64,000 bases of DNA. It comes from Acidisoma sp. PAMC 29798 (lineage in GTDB: Bacteria; Pseudomonadota; Alphaproteobacteria; Acetobacterales; Acetobacteraceae). Positions 8,143 to 17,866 of this stretch are shown here, piece by piece (the first letter of the stretch is position 1; the number at the start of each line of letters is the position of its first letter). Below the pieces are notes generated by a model, which was not told the origin of the DNA, made no database searches, and worked only from the letters and a program-made list of their open reading frames with translations. The translations under genes and the position numbers were made by a program. Location: the NCBI RefSeq assembly GCF_030252425.1, contig NZ_CP126994.1, positions 2,537,001 to 2,601,000 of the forward strand, given 5' to 3'.

Positions 8143-8331
8143 TCAGGAAATGCGCTTGAGCAATTGCGTGGCGCTGATCGACAGCGCTTCGGACTCCTCG
8201 CGAAGCTGGCGGATCATCGACCGCAGACGACTGTGCTTCTCCCGCTCGGACGCGGCGGCGACGGCACGCTCATGGGTCGTCTTGGACGTTAGCTTCCGGA
8301 CCGCCTTGGCTTTGGGCACAGGATTCGACAT
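8143..8331 (-). CDS. Small basic helical ORF (62 aa), hypothetical
   Basis: Starts MSNPVPKAKAVRKLTSK from an ATG with AGGAG 9 bases upstream, then forms a charged helix (EREKHSRLRSMIRQLREESEAL). It ends LLKRIS-TGA, and the same frame reopens immediately as the ORF at 7969-8139. Together they would make a roughly 120-residue, mostly helical protein. Function unknown; a longer in-frame start at 8400 lacks a ribosome site. Confidence 0.45.
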   Translation of the reverse strand: MSNPVPKAKAVRKLTSKTTHERAVAAASEREKHSRLRSMIRQLREESEALSISATQLLKRIS

Positions 8332-8448
8332 CGCGCTGATCTCCTCGCGCGCGATAATACACCCAATGACGCCTATCTCGGAAGCAAGTTTCAGCATCAC
8401 GTCCCGACGCTCCTGTCACGCCAAACATAGCGCGCCGACAAGAACGAA

Positions 8449-9582
8449 TCAAGAACTCTTCGCACCAATCGCAGGAGCGTCCATCACGACAACGGCCGGC
8501 TGGTCGTCGGCGATCCAGGCATGGCCGAGCGTGTAACTCACGGCGAGCACAGCCGGACCGATGAACAAACCGATGAGGCCGAAGGCGACCAGGCCACCCA
8601 ACACGCCGACCAGCACGAGAAGCATCGGCAGATTGGCTTCTTTCTTGATCAGCATCGGACGCAAGAAATTGTCGATGAAGATGGCGAACAGGGTGAAGGC
8701 GAGCAGCACCGTCGCCATGGTCGCGCTGTCGAAGACATACATCCAGATCACGGCGGGGATCAGCACGACACCGGGACCCGCTTGCGCGACGCAGACGATG
8801 AACATCACGGCGGTGAGCACCGGCGCCAGCGGCACGCCCGCGATCCATAGCCCGATGCCGCCGATTGCCGCATCGACCAGCGACGTTACCATCACACCCA
8901 GCGCCACGGCCCGAATGGCGCGTGCCGCGAGCACCACCATCTGCTGGCCGCGCACGCCACCGAGCCGGTCACCGAAGCGAATGGCGACACGGGCGCCAGC
9001 CTCGCCATGCAGGTTGATGATGGCCACCACAATGACGGTGAGCAGGAATTGCACCAGCAACCGCCCGAAGCTGCCGAGAGAAATCAGGAACCATTGTGCC
9101 GCCGAGCCGGCATAGGGCGCCACGCGCGGCAGCATTTTGGTGATGCCGGCATCCTGCACATCGCTCCAAAGCTCCGCGGCCTTGGGGCCGATCATCGGCA
9201 AGCCTGCCACCCAGTGCGGCACCGGCGGGACACGAAAGGCCAGTGCGGATTTCGCGAGGCCGACGAGGCTGTCGGAATGGGCGAGGATTGTGCTGACGGC
9301 GAGCCAGAAGGGCACCACGAACAGGACCAGTACCAGCAAGGTCATCACCGTAACCGCCAGACCGCGACTGCCACCGAGCAATTTCTGCACGCGCAGCAGC
9401 AAGGGCCAGGTTGCCACGACAATGGTGGAGGCCCAGATCGTCGCCGGCAGGAAGGGCCGCACGACCCAAAGCGTGCAGAGCGTCAGGCCACCGATGAACA
9501 GCACCAGAAGCAACATGCGCGTGAGGTCACGCGCCTGATGCTCCCGATTTTGTTCGGCCTGGCTGTCGCCGACCCCCGCCAC
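8449..9582 (-). CDS. AI-2E/PerM-family permease
   Basis: 377-residue integral membrane protein with the layout of the AI-2E family transporter (PerM/YdiK/TqsA) group: hydrophobic hairpins at both ends, a central periplasmic-type segment (SVQD-like region about residues 120-170), and the family region IDNFLRPMLIKKEANLPMLL (about residues 306-325). The GTG start directly abuts the gltB stop with no gap, so it is probably the last gene of the glt operon. Known relatives export autoinducer-2 or act in ion and pH homeostasis; the substrate here is unknown. Confidence 0.88.
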   Translation of the reverse strand: MAGVGDSQAEQNREHQARDLTRMLLLVLFIGGLTLCTLWVVRPFLPATIWASTIVVATWPLLLRVQKLLGGSRGLAVTVMTLLVLVLFVVPFWLAVSTILAHSDSLVGLAKSALAFRVPPVPHWVAGLPMIGPKAAELWSDVQDAGITKMLPRVAPYAGSAAQWFLISLGSFGRLLVQFLLTVIVVAIINLHGEAGARVAIRFGDRLGGVRGQQMVVLAARAIRAVALGVMVTSLVDAAIGGIGLWIAGVPLAPVLTAVMFIVCVAQAGPGVVLIPAVIWMYVFDSATMATVLLAFTLFAIFIDNFLRPMLIKKEANLPMLLVLVGVLGGLVAFGLIGLFIGPAVLAVSYTLGHAWIADDQPAVVVMDAPAIGAKSS

Positions 9583-12500
9583 TTAAGCGCGCGCCTGCAC
9601 CTTCTCATCTGTCAGCGCATGCGGCAGAAGCTTGACGTAATCCTTCGGCACGACCTGCCAAAAGTCGCCCAGCGTCTGCCCCCAGTTATGGAGCAGCATG
9701 GCGGCGTAACGGCTGGAGGTTTCCTGCACGTGACGCTCAATCAAGCCGCGCAGCTTGCTTTCCCAATAGGCGGAACTCACACGTTGCCAGGTCACGGTCT
9801 CGGGGTTGACCTTGCTTTCGAACCCGTTGTCGGGGTCATGCAGGAAGGCCATGCCGCCGGTGAAGCCAGCGCCGAAATTATCACCGAAGCCGCCGAGAAC
9901 CACCACCGTGCCGCCCGTCATGTATTCGCAGGCGTTGGAGCCACAGCCTTCAACGACGGCGGTCGCACCCGAGTTGCGCACGGCGAACCGCTCACCCGCC
10001 TGCCCCGCCGCAAACAACTGGCCCGATGTCGCACCATAGAGACAGGTATTGCCGATGATCGTATTGGCATTGCTACGCATCTTGGAGGATGGCGCGGGCC
10101 GCACCACGATGGTGGCACCCGACAGCCCCTTGCCGACATAGTCGTTGGCGTCACCGATCACTTCCAGCTTCAGCCCCTGCACCGCGAAGGCGCCGAGTGA
10201 CTGCCCGGCCGAACCACGCAGCCGCACGCTCGCATGACCGGCGACGAGGCTGGTGGTGCCAAAGCGCCGCACGATGAGGGAGGAGAACTTCGTCCCGATC
10301 GCGCGATGCGTGTTGCGGATGTTGTACTGCAACTGCATCTTCTCACGCCGCTCGAAGAAGGGCGCGGCATCGGCAATCATCTGTGCGTCCAGCGTCTCGG
10401 GCACCGGATTGCGTTCCGTCAGCGTGCAATAGCGAGGATAGGGTCCGGGGTCGGCCTGCGCCAGGATCGGGTTGAGATCGAGGTCATCCAGCAGATCGCT
10501 GCCACGGCTGACCTGTTGCAGCAGATCGGTGCGGCCGATGATGTCCGTCAGGCTGCGGAAGCCGAGCTTCGCCAGGGTCTCCCGCACCTCTTCCGCGATG
10601 AAGGAGAAGAGGTTGATGACCTTCTCGGGCGTGCCTTCGAACTTGGCGCGCAGCGTCTCGTCCTGCGTGCACACGCCCACCGGGCAGGTGTTGGAATGGC
10701 ACTGCCGCACCATGATGCAGCCCATGGCGACGAGGCTCGCGGTGCCGATGCCGAATTCCTCTGCGCCGAGCATGGCGGCGATGATGACGTCGCGACCGGT
10801 CTTCAAGCCGCCATCCGTGCGCAACTTCACGCGGTGGCGTAGGCGGTTGAGCATCAGCACCTGATGCGCTTCCGACAGGCCCATTTCCCACGGCAGGCCA
10901 GCATATTTCACGCTGGTCAAGGCGCTCGCGCCGGTGCCGCCGGAATGACCCGAAATCAGGATCGCATCCGCCTTTGCCTTGGCGACGCCGGCCGCGATGG
11001 TGCCGATGCCGGAGCGAGACACCAGCTTCACGCAGACACTGGCCTCGGGGTTGATCTGCTTGAGATCGTAGATGAGCTGGGCCAGATCCTCGATCGAGTA
11101 AATGTCGTGATGCGGCGGCGGGCTGATCAGCATCACGCCCGGCGTGGAATGGCGCAGCTTGCCGATCAGTTCCGTGACCTTGAAGCCGGGCAACTGCCCG
11201 CCCTCACCGGGCTTGGCACCCTGCGCCACCTTGATCTCGATCTCGCGGCAGTTGTTCAGGTAATCGGCCGTGACGCCAAAACGACCCGACGCGATCTGCT
11301 TGATCGCCGAGGATGCGTTGTCACCATTGGCGCGTGGCTTCGAGCGCTCGGGGTCTTCACCGCCTTCACCGCTGTCGGACCGCGCGCCGATGCGGTTCAT
11401 GGCGATGGACAGGGTCTCATGCGCCTCTGGCCCCAAGGCCCCCAGGGAAATGCCGGGTGCGATCAGGCGCTTGCGAATTTCCGTGATGCTCTCGACATCA
11501 TCGACCGGGATCGGCGTCAGCCCATCCATGCGGAAATCGAGCAGATCGCGCAGCGCCACCGGCGGCAGCTTGCGCACCGCTTCCGAATAGCGGCGGAAGG
11601 TCGCGTAGCTGTCGGTCGCGACCGCGGTTTGCAAGACATGCACGAGGCTGCCGTCGAAGGCATGCGCCTCGCCGCCGCGCCGCATCTTATAGACGCCGCC
11701 GACCGGCAGCGTCATGACATCCTGCGCCCAGGCGATCTTGTGTAGTTCAAGCACTTTGCGGGCGATGCCGGCGAGGCCGATGCCGGAGATGCGCGACTGC
11801 ATGCCGGGAAAGAACTCCCCCACCAAAGCGCGGGACAGGCCGATCGCCTCGAAATTATAGCCGCCACGATAGGAGGAGATGACGCTGATGCCCATCTTCG
11901 CCATGATCTTGAGCAGACCCTTGTCGATCGCCTTCTTGTAGCGTCCGATGGCGGTCTTCACGCTCATATCGCCGAACAGCCCGCGCCGGTGACGATCGAC
12001 GATGGATTCCTGCGCCAGATACGGGTTGACCGTGGTCGCACCCACGCCCACCAGCACGGCGGCGTAATGCACATCCAGGCATTCGGCCGAGCGGATATTG
12101 AGGCTAGTGAAGGTGCGCAGCGAATGCCGCACCAGATGCGTATGCACCGCACCCGTCGCCAGGATCATCGGAATTGGGGCGCGCTCGGGGCCGACGGCTT
12201 CATCACTCACCACAAGATGCGTGGCGCCGGCACGCACCGCTTCCTCCGCCTCGCGGCGAATACGGTCCAGCGCATTGCGTAGGCCGCTATCGCCCTCGGC
12301 GGCGTCGAAGGTCGCATCGACATCCACCACCGAGGCACCCAGCTTCTCGCGCATCGCGAAGAACTCACCCGTCGACAAAATCGGGCTGTTCAACTGCATG
12401 ATGTCGAACTGATGCTCATCCTCGTCGAGCACATTGCCGAGATTGCCAAGGCGCGTCTTGATCGACATCACGCGCGTTTCGCGCAGACTGTCGATCGGTG

Positions 12501-14148
12501 GATTGGTCACCTGGCTGAAGTTCTGGCGGAAGTAGTGATGCAAGCCGCGATACTTCTCGGACAGCACGGCGATGGGCGTGTCATCGCCCATGCTTCCGGT
12601 CGCTTCGTTTGCATCATCGACCATCGGCTGAAGGATAGTCTCCATCTCCTCCAACGTGGCGCCGATGGCGAGTTGCCGCCGCCGCAGCGCTTCGGTGGTC
12701 AGCAGCACGGGCTCGACGATATCGGTCTTCACGAGATCATCGATGACGACGATGCGCTTCGCCCATTCGCCGTAGGCGTTGCGCGCCGCCAGCATGTCCA
12801 TGATCGATGTATTGTCATAGAAACGCGGCTGATCGAGATCGACGGCGATCATCTGCCCGGGGCCGACGCGGCCCTTTTCGACGATCATGGCTTCGTCGAA
12901 CTTCACCATGCCGGTCTCGGACCCCACCACGAGCATGCCGTGGCTGGTGACAGTGTAGCGCAGCGGGCGCAGGCCATTGCGGTCGAGGCCCGCGACCACC
13001 CAGCGGCCATCGGTCGCGGTGATGGCGGCGGGGCCATCCCAAGGCTCCATCACGGCATTGCAATATTCGATCATGTTGCGATGCGTCTCGGGCATCGAAG
13101 CGGTGCCGCCGATCGAGGGCGGGATCATCATCGCCTTGACCATCGGGGCATCGCGGCCGGAGCGGACCATCAGCTCGAAGACATTGTCGAGGGCGGCGGT
13201 GTCTGACCCCTGGGCCTGCACGACGGGCTTGACGTCTTCCATGAAGTCGTCGAGCAGCACGGAGGACAACCGCGTCTCGTGGCTCTTCATCCAGTTGATA
13301 TTGCCCTGGACGGTGTTGATCTCACCATTATGCGCCAGCGCCCGGAAGGGCTGCGCCAGACGCCAGGTCGGGAAGGTATTGGTCGAGTAGCGCTGGTGAT
13401 AGATCGCGAAGCGCGAGACAAAGCGCGGGTCGAGCAGATCCGGATAGAACTCGGTCAAGCTCTCGGCCAGGAACATGCCTTTGTAGACGATCGAGCGGCA
13501 GGACAAGGAACAGAAATACAGCTCCGGCACATGCGAGGCGAGCGCCTGCTTTTCGATCCGGCGACGGATGACATAGAGATCCCGCTCGAACTCCAGCTCC
13601 GGCACGCCCCGCGCATTCCACAACATTATCTGCTCGATTTCGGGCCGGGTCGCATTGGCCTTCTCACCGATGCAGGCGACATTGATCGGCACCTGACGCC
13701 AGCCATAGATCTGGTACCCGAGCGCCAGGATCTCGGTTTCCACGATCTGGCGGCACCGCTCCTGCGCGCTGAGATCGGTCTTGGGCATGAAGACCTGGCC
13801 GACCGCGATCGGGCCGGGGCGCAGCATGGCGCCCCCTCGCTCGACAGCGGCGGCGAAGAAATCCTGCGGAATTTCGATATGGATGCCGGCGCCGTCACCG
13901 GTTTTGCCATCCGCGTCCACCGCGCCGCGATGCCACACCGCCTTCAGCGCGTCGATGCCAGCCTGCACGATGTCGCGCCGGCGCTTGCCGTCCAGCGCCG
14001 CGATCATGCCAACGCCACAGGCATCATGCTCCTGCGTCGCGGAATAGGTATCGGCCAGCGTCTCGGCGTTCTTCGCCCAGGAGCGGAGAAATTCGCCGCC
14101 GGTCTCCAGCATGTCGTTCTGTGACATCTCGGTCATGACAGTCTCCAT
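9583..14148 (-). CDS. gltB: Glutamate synthase (NADPH) large subunit GltB
   Basis: Catalyses transfer of the glutamine amide to 2-oxoglutarate, making two glutamates, with GltD supplying NADPH electrons. The roughly 1,520-residue product has the N-terminal class II amidotransferase domain with its nucleophilic Cys in EHDACGVGM (about residue 44), a central linker, an FMN-binding synthase domain with the cysteine cluster of the 3Fe-4S centre (CIMVRQCHSNTCPVGVC), and a C-terminal beta-helix domain rich in glycine. ATG at 14148 overlaps the DUF2059 stop as TGATG. A further ATG at 14136 has GGAG 6 bases upstream and may be the true start; GTG at 14151 is also in frame. Confidence 0.97.
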   Translation of the reverse strand: METVMTEMSQNDMLETGGEFLRSWAKNAETLADTYSATQEHDACGVGMIAALDGKRRRDIVQAGIDALKAVWHRGAVDADGKTGDGAGIHIEIPQDFFAAAVERGGAMLRPGPIAVGQVFMPKTDLSAQERCRQIVETEILALGYQIYGWRQVPINVACIGEKANATRPEIEQIMLWNARGVPELEFERDLYVIRRRIEKQALASHVPELYFCSLSCRSIVYKGMFLAESLTEFYPDLLDPRFVSRFAIYHQRYSTNTFPTWRLAQPFRALAHNGEINTVQGNINWMKSHETRLSSVLLDDFMEDVKPVVQAQGSDTAALDNVFELMVRSGRDAPMVKAMMIPPSIGGTASMPETHRNMIEYCNAVMEPWDGPAAITATDGRWVVAGLDRNGLRPLRYTVTSHGMLVVGSETGMVKFDEAMIVEKGRVGPGQMIAVDLDQPRFYDNTSIMDMLAARNAYGEWAKRIVVIDDLVKTDIVEPVLLTTEALRRRQLAIGATLEEMETILQPMVDDANEATGSMGDDTPIAVLSEKYRGLHHYFRQNFSQVTNPPIDSLRETRVMSIKTRLGNLGNVLDEDEHQFDIMQLNSPILSTGEFFAMREKLGASVVDVDATFDAAEGDSGLRNALDRIRREAEEAVRAGATHLVVSDEAVGPERAPIPMILATGAVHTHLVRHSLRTFTSLNIRSAECLDVHYAAVLVGVGATTVNPYLAQESIVDRHRRGLFGDMSVKTAIGRYKKAIDKGLLKIMAKMGISVISSYRGGYNFEAIGLSRALVGEFFPGMQSRISGIGLAGIARKVLELHKIAWAQDVMTLPVGGVYKMRRGGEAHAFDGSLVHVLQTAVATDSYATFRRYSEAVRKLPPVALRDLLDFRMDGLTPIPVDDVESITEIRKRLIAPGISLGALGPEAHETLSIAMNRIGARSDSGEGGEDPERSKPRANGDNASSAIKQIASGRFGVTADYLNNCREIEIKVAQGAKPGEGGQLPGFKVTELIGKLRHSTPGVMLISPPPHHDIYSIEDLAQLIYDLKQINPEASVCVKLVSRSGIGTIAAGVAKAKADAILISGHSGGTGASALTSVKYAGLPWEMGLSEAHQVLMLNRLRHRVKLRTDGGLKTGRDVIIAAMLGAEEFGIGTASLVAMGCIMVRQCHSNTCPVGVCTQDETLRAKFEGTPEKVINLFSFIAEEVRETLAKLGFRSLTDIIGRTDLLQQVSRGSDLLDDLDLNPILAQADPGPYPRYCTLTERNPVPETLDAQMIADAAPFFERREKMQLQYNIRNTHRAIGTKFSSLIVRRFGTTSLVAGHASVRLRGSAGQSLGAFAVQGLKLEVIGDANDYVGKGLSGATIVVRPAPSSKMRSNANTIIGNTCLYGATSGQLFAAGQAGERFAVRNSGATAVVEGCGSNACEYMTGGTVVVLGGFGDNFGAGFTGGMAFLHDPDNGFESKVNPETVTWQRVSSAYWESKLRGLIERHVQETSSRYAAMLLHNWGQTLGDFWQVVPKDYVKLLPHALTDEKVQARA

Positions 14149-14648
14149 CACTGTATGCTCAAGCCCTGGGCTTTGAGCTTGGCCTCATCCGCCTGCAAGA
14201 CCGCGACGCCCGCCTGTTCCACCCAGGCGCGGCCCGACAGCACCATTTTCTGCGTCAGCGCCGGCGTGGCGCTCTGCAATTTCTGGCCGACGGGCGTCTG
14301 GTAGAAGGCAAGGATCTGCTGCAATTCATCGGTTGTGAAGGCGCGGCCGTAATCATCCGCGACGATGGCAATGAAACCCGGCTCGCGGGCTTGCAAATCC
14401 GGCATCAGCACCTGATCGACAACCGCCGACACGCGATCTTCCGCCATGTGGTTCCGCTGGGCCAGTGTCTGCACCAGGATGATCCGCAAACCACCGACGG
14501 CGGCATTCGCGACTTGCGTGATGCCGATCGCCTGCACCACTTGGGTTGCGAGTTGCAGCGTCTCCGCAGGCAGTGGCGGCTGCACATCATCCGCCCAGGC
14601 AGGCGTTGCCAGGGCAATCGTGAGCGCAAGGGTGGCGAGCGTCTTCAT
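14148..14648 (-). CDS. Secreted DUF2059-family protein
   Basis: 166 residues with a clear Sec signal peptide (MKTLATLALTIALATPAWA, cleavage near residue 19). The C-terminal DUF2059 region is recognisable by YGRAFTTDELQQILAFYQTPVGQK (about residues 100-123), a helical segment seen in many proteobacterial periplasmic proteins of unknown role. It sits between gltD and gltB and overlaps both by about 4 bases or less, so the three are almost certainly one transcript. Nothing ties it mechanistically to glutamate synthesis. Confidence 0.87.
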   Translation of the reverse strand: MKTLATLALTIALATPAWADDVQPPLPAETLQLATQVVQAIGITQVANAAVGGLRIILVQTLAQRNHMAEDRVSAVVDQVLMPDLQAREPGFIAIVADDYGRAFTTDELQQILAFYQTPVGQKLQSATPALTQKMVLSGRAWVEQAGVAVLQADEAKLKAQGLSIQ

Positions 14649-16096
14649 TCGGCGGCCACAGCGACCGGGGCACTGAGGCGGATATAGTCATGCACCTGGG
14701 CGGCCGCGTCCTGCCCGTCCTTGATGGCCCAGACAACGAGGCTCGCACCGCGCACGATGTCCCCCACCGCAAAGACGCCGGGCACCGGCGTCATGAAGCT
14801 GCGGTGGTTGACCTTCAGCGTGCCCCAGCGGCTGATCTCCAGCCCCTTCTCTGCGAACATGCGCGGCATATCCTCGGGGTCGAAGCCAAGCGCCTTGATG
14901 ACGAGATCGGCCTCCAGCGTGAAATGGCTACCGGGCACCGGCTCGACCGACTGCCGGCCAGAGGTGTCAGGCAAGCCGAGATGCATGCGCATCGCGCGCA
15001 CGCCAGTGACTTGCCCGTCGCCCAGGAAGGCTTCGGGGGCGGAGAGCCAGACGAACTCGACCCCCTCCTCCTCGGCATTCTTCACTTCGCGCATCGAGCC
15101 CGGCATATTCGCACGGTCGCGGCGATAGAGGCATTGCACCGAGGTCGCGCCCTGGCGCACGGCGGTGCGCACGCAATCCATCGCAGTGTCGCCGCCGCCG
15201 ATGACGACGACGCGCTTGCCGTCGGCATTGAGCAGGCCAGAGTCGAAGTCCGGCACAACATCATTCAAGCCGCGCCGATTGGACGCGGTGAGGAAGTCGA
15301 GCGCGGGCACGATGCCGCCGAGGCCGGAGCCGGGACCGCCGATGTCGCGTGCCTTATAGACGCCCGTGGCGATGATCACCGCCGCATGCTGCTGCCGCAG
15401 GTCGGCGAAGGAGATGGCGCCCTCGCCCGTCGCGCTGCCGATGGCCGCGTTGAGATGGAACTGGACGCCGCAGTCTTCCAGAAACCGCCAACGGCGGATG
15501 ACCACGTCCTTCTCCAGCTTGAAACCGGGAATGCCGTAGATCATCAACCCGCCGGGCCGGTCGTAGCGGTCATAGACATGGACCTGATAGCCCTGGCGGC
15601 GCAGCCGCTCGGCGGCGGCCAGGCCACCCGGACCCGCACCGATGATGGCGACCGATTCCGCGCGCTCCTGGTTCGGGCGCACAGGCTTCACCCAACCCTT
15701 CTCGAAGGCGGTGTCGGTGATATAGCGCTCGACCGCGCCGATGGTGACGCTCTCGAAGCCCTTCTCGATGACGCAATTGCCCTCGCACAGCCGATCCTGC
15801 GGGCAGATACGCCCGCAAATCTCGGGGAAGGAATTGGTCATGGAGGAGAGTTCGTAAGCCTCCTCCAGCCGACCCTCGGCCGTCAGGCGCAGCCAGTCAG
15901 GGATATGGTTCCCTAATGGGCAATGGATGGAGCAGAAGGGGATGCCGCATTGGCTGCATCGGCTTGCCTGCTCGGCGGCGCGGCTGGGGTCGAAGCGGCG
16001 GTAAATCTCGTCGAAATCCTCGACGCGCAGGTCGGCGGCGCGCTTTGCGGGGATCTTCTGCGGCGTGTGTACGAACTTCAGCATGCGCTCGGCCAT
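14645..16096 (-). CDS. gltD: Glutamate synthase small subunit GltD
   Basis: 483-residue FAD/NADPH subunit that feeds electrons to GltB. The N-terminal domain has two cysteine clusters for 4Fe-4S centres (CSQCGIPFCSIHCPL at about residues 42-56 and CGRICPQDRLCEGNC about 93-107). A first dinucleotide fold follows (AIIGAGPGGLAAAE, FAD), then a second (VVVIGGGDTAMDC, NADPH). The ATG has a strong GGAGG 8 bases upstream. It is the first gene of the operon gltD, DUF2059, gltB, permease. The 202 bases upstream (16097-16298) hold no gene and probably the operon promoter; I could not pick a convincing core sequence. Confidence 0.97.
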   Translation of the reverse strand: MAERMLKFVHTPQKIPAKRAADLRVEDFDEIYRRFDPSRAAEQASRCSQCGIPFCSIHCPLGNHIPDWLRLTAEGRLEEAYELSSMTNSFPEICGRICPQDRLCEGNCVIEKGFESVTIGAVERYITDTAFEKGWVKPVRPNQERAESVAIIGAGPGGLAAAERLRRQGYQVHVYDRYDRPGGLMIYGIPGFKLEKDVVIRRWRFLEDCGVQFHLNAAIGSATGEGAISFADLRQQHAAVIIATGVYKARDIGGPGSGLGGIVPALDFLTASNRRGLNDVVPDFDSGLLNADGKRVVVIGGGDTAMDCVRTAVRQGATSVQCLYRRDRANMPGSMREVKNAEEEGVEFVWLSAPEAFLGDGQVTGVRAMRMHLGLPDTSGRQSVEPVPGSHFTLEADLVIKALGFDPEDMPRMFAEKGLEISRWGTLKVNHRSFMTPVPGVFAVGDIVRGASLVVWAIKDGQDAAAQVHDYIRLSAPVAVAAE

Positions 16097-16298
16097 AGGA
16101 CATCCTCCAACTGAAGAGCGGACATCGCGCTCGCGGAACCGAGTGAGGTCTTATCGCCCTTTAGCCCTGTTGCGAAGCGGTAATCGAATCGCCAAACAGC
16201 GATGCTGACCTATTTCACGCGCATATCACGGTTTAGTGAGTATCTGTCGTGCGTCATCCACCATATTAGGTCCGAATTGCGACCAATTCGCCAAAGGA

Positions 16299-17297
16299 TC
16301 AGAATGACAGGTCGCCACCGGTGCGGTCACCGCCCCCTTCGCGCACTCTCTGCTTCGCCACATCCCCGTACCGGCTGAGATACGCGGGCACGATGAGTTC
16401 CACCGGCGTGGGCGTGATCCCGAGGTCTTGGAGACCGGGGTAGCGGCCGCTGACCACATTGTCGTGCTCCAGCATCTTGAGCTGGTCGGTCGTCAGCAGC
16501 TTGCCGGGCAGCCGCTCCAAAACGCGGGCCTGCAACCGCGCGATGCTGGGCGGCACGGCAATGAGAGGGCGGCTACGGCCAGTTTGTTTCAGGATAAAGG
16601 CGAGGATGGCGCGGAAGGTCCAAACCTTCGGGCCACCGAGTTCATAGAGACGCGGCGCGTCTGCCGCGAGGGCGAGACCCGCCATGATTGCGTCGGCGAC
16701 ATCGCCCACGAAGACGGGCTGGAACCGAGTCTTGCCGGCCACCACCGGCATCACCGGCGACATCCGCGCCATCGCGCCGAAGCGATTGAAGAACTGATCC
16801 TCACTGCCGAAGACGATCGACGGACGCAGGATGACGGCACTGGGAAAGGCGGCCGCGACCGCGGCTTCCCCTTCCGCCTTGCTGCGGCCATAGCCGCTGC
16901 CGCTGCGGGTATCGGCGCCGATGGCCGAAACATGGACGAAGCTTCGCACGCCGGCGCGCGTGCTGGCGGCGGCCAGCAGGCCAGGCCCCTCAGCATGCAC
17001 GCGCGTGAAATCCCCGGCCCGGCCCTCGGCCAGGATACCGACGAGATTGACGACCAATTCGGCGCCTTGCACGGCATGGGCGACGGCCGCCTGATCGCTC
17101 AGCGGCGCATAGAGCGGCACGATCTGCCCAACTGTGCCCATCGGCTTGAGCGCGGCGGCGCGTTCGGTGTCGCGGCCCGCCACGCGGACGATATAGCCGT
17201 CCCGCACCAGATGGGGGATGAGGGTGCGGCCAATGAACCCGGCGCCCCCAAAGACTGTCGCCAGTTTCCGCGTCTCATTGATCATGCTGCCGCTCAT
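16299..17297 (-). CDS. Complex I NDUFA9-like NAD(P)-binding protein
   Basis: About 332 residues of the atypical extended short-chain dehydrogenase fold seen in the NDUFA9 subunit of mitochondrial complex I and its alphaproteobacterial homologues. Rossmann motif TVFGGAGFIGRTLIPHL is near the N-terminus, followed by VVNLVGIL and the YGRSKAEGE segment, in which the usual catalytic YxxxK is YGRSK. The C-terminal part (YELGGPKVWTFRAILAFIL) is typical of the group. Start at 17297 (MSGSMINE) or 17285. It is monocistronic, divergent from tRNA-Leu. A role in complex I assembly or quinone biosynthesis is plausible but not shown by sequence. Confidence 0.85.
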   Translation of the reverse strand: MSGSMINETRKLATVFGGAGFIGRTLIPHLVRDGYIVRVAGRDTERAAALKPMGTVGQIVPLYAPLSDQAAVAHAVQGAELVVNLVGILAEGRAGDFTRVHAEGPGLLAAASTRAGVRSFVHVSAIGADTRSGSGYGRSKAEGEAAVAAAFPSAVILRPSIVFGSEDQFFNRFGAMARMSPVMPVVAGKTRFQPVFVGDVADAIMAGLALAADAPRLYELGGPKVWTFRAILAFILKQTGRSRPLIAVPPSIARLQARVLERLPGKLLTTDQLKMLEHDNVVSGRYPGLQDLGITPTPVELIVPAYLSRYGDVAKQRVREGGGDRTGGDLSF

Positions 17298-17411
17298 CCG
17301 TTGAGGCTTGGTGTCGCTGCCAGCATTAGGGGTCGGCACCCAAGCCCTCAAGAGCGGACGGCGGTTGACGCGGTACGAACTGCCGTCTAAACCCCGCCCA
17401 CCGCACAGGTT

Positions 17412-17499
17412 GCCCAGGTGGCGGAATTGGTAGACGCGCAGGCTTCAGGTGCCTGTGGCCGTAAAGGTCGTGGAAGTTCGAGTCTTCTCCTGGGCACCA
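17412..17499 (+). tRNA. tRNA-Leu (anticodon CAG)
   Basis: Class II tRNA of 88 bases. Acceptor arms GCCCAGG (17412-17418) and CCTGGGC (17489-17495) pair perfectly, followed by discriminator A and an encoded CCA (17497-17499). The anticodon stem CAGGC/GCCTG encloses loop TTCAGGT with anticodon CAG at 17446-17448, reading CUG leucine codons. A long variable arm (about 17456-17473) and the T arm GTTCGAGTC confirm the leucine class. Confidence 0.97.
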
Positions 17500-17560
17500 A
17501 TTCCCAATAAAATCGTTGCTCTAAAAGCGCCGCCGCGGTGGTTTAGCGGGCACGGCCCGA

Positions 17561-17866
17561 TCACCTACACGCATCCTGCTCCGGCTGCGGGCGCACCAGC
17601 AGTCGCAGGCCTAACACCCTTGTGACACGCGCGACCGTATCGAGTGTAGGGTTACCGCCGGCGCGGAACGACTTGTACATCGCCTCTCGGCTGACACCGG
17701 CTTCGCGCGCGATCTGCGCCATGCCGCGTGCGCGGGCAATGTCACCGATGGCGGCCGCGATGAGGTCGGGGTCGCCTTCCTCGAAGGCGGCTTCTATGTA
17801 GGCCTGCTCATCCTCGGGCGAGCGGAGTTGGTCGGTGGGGTCCCATCCCGTCGTCTCAAGCGCCAT
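17561..17866 (-). CDS. Addiction-module antidote, HTH (COG3636-type antitoxin)
   Basis: 101 residues: an acidic N-terminus (DEQAYIEAAFEEGDPDLIAAAIGDIARARG) followed by an HTH region (MAQIAREAGVSREAMYKSF) and NPTLDTVARVTRVLGLRL, the standard pattern of putative addiction-module antidote proteins paired with small RelE/HigB-like toxins. The ATG at 17866 lies inside the last codons of the toxin gene, overlapping by 11 bases. It probably represses its own promoter, together with the toxin, through the palindrome at 18157-18178. Confidence 0.88.
   Translation of the reverse strand: MALETTGWDPTDQLRSPEDEQAYIEAAFEEGDPDLIAAAIGDIARARGMAQIAREAGVSREAMYKSFRAGGNPTLDTVARVTRVLGLRLLVRPQPEQDACR

Noticed and set aside
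16097-16298. Sigma-54 (-24/-12) promoter for gltD
   Set aside because: TGGC and TGC elements occur but not with the required spacing; no confident promoter can be named.
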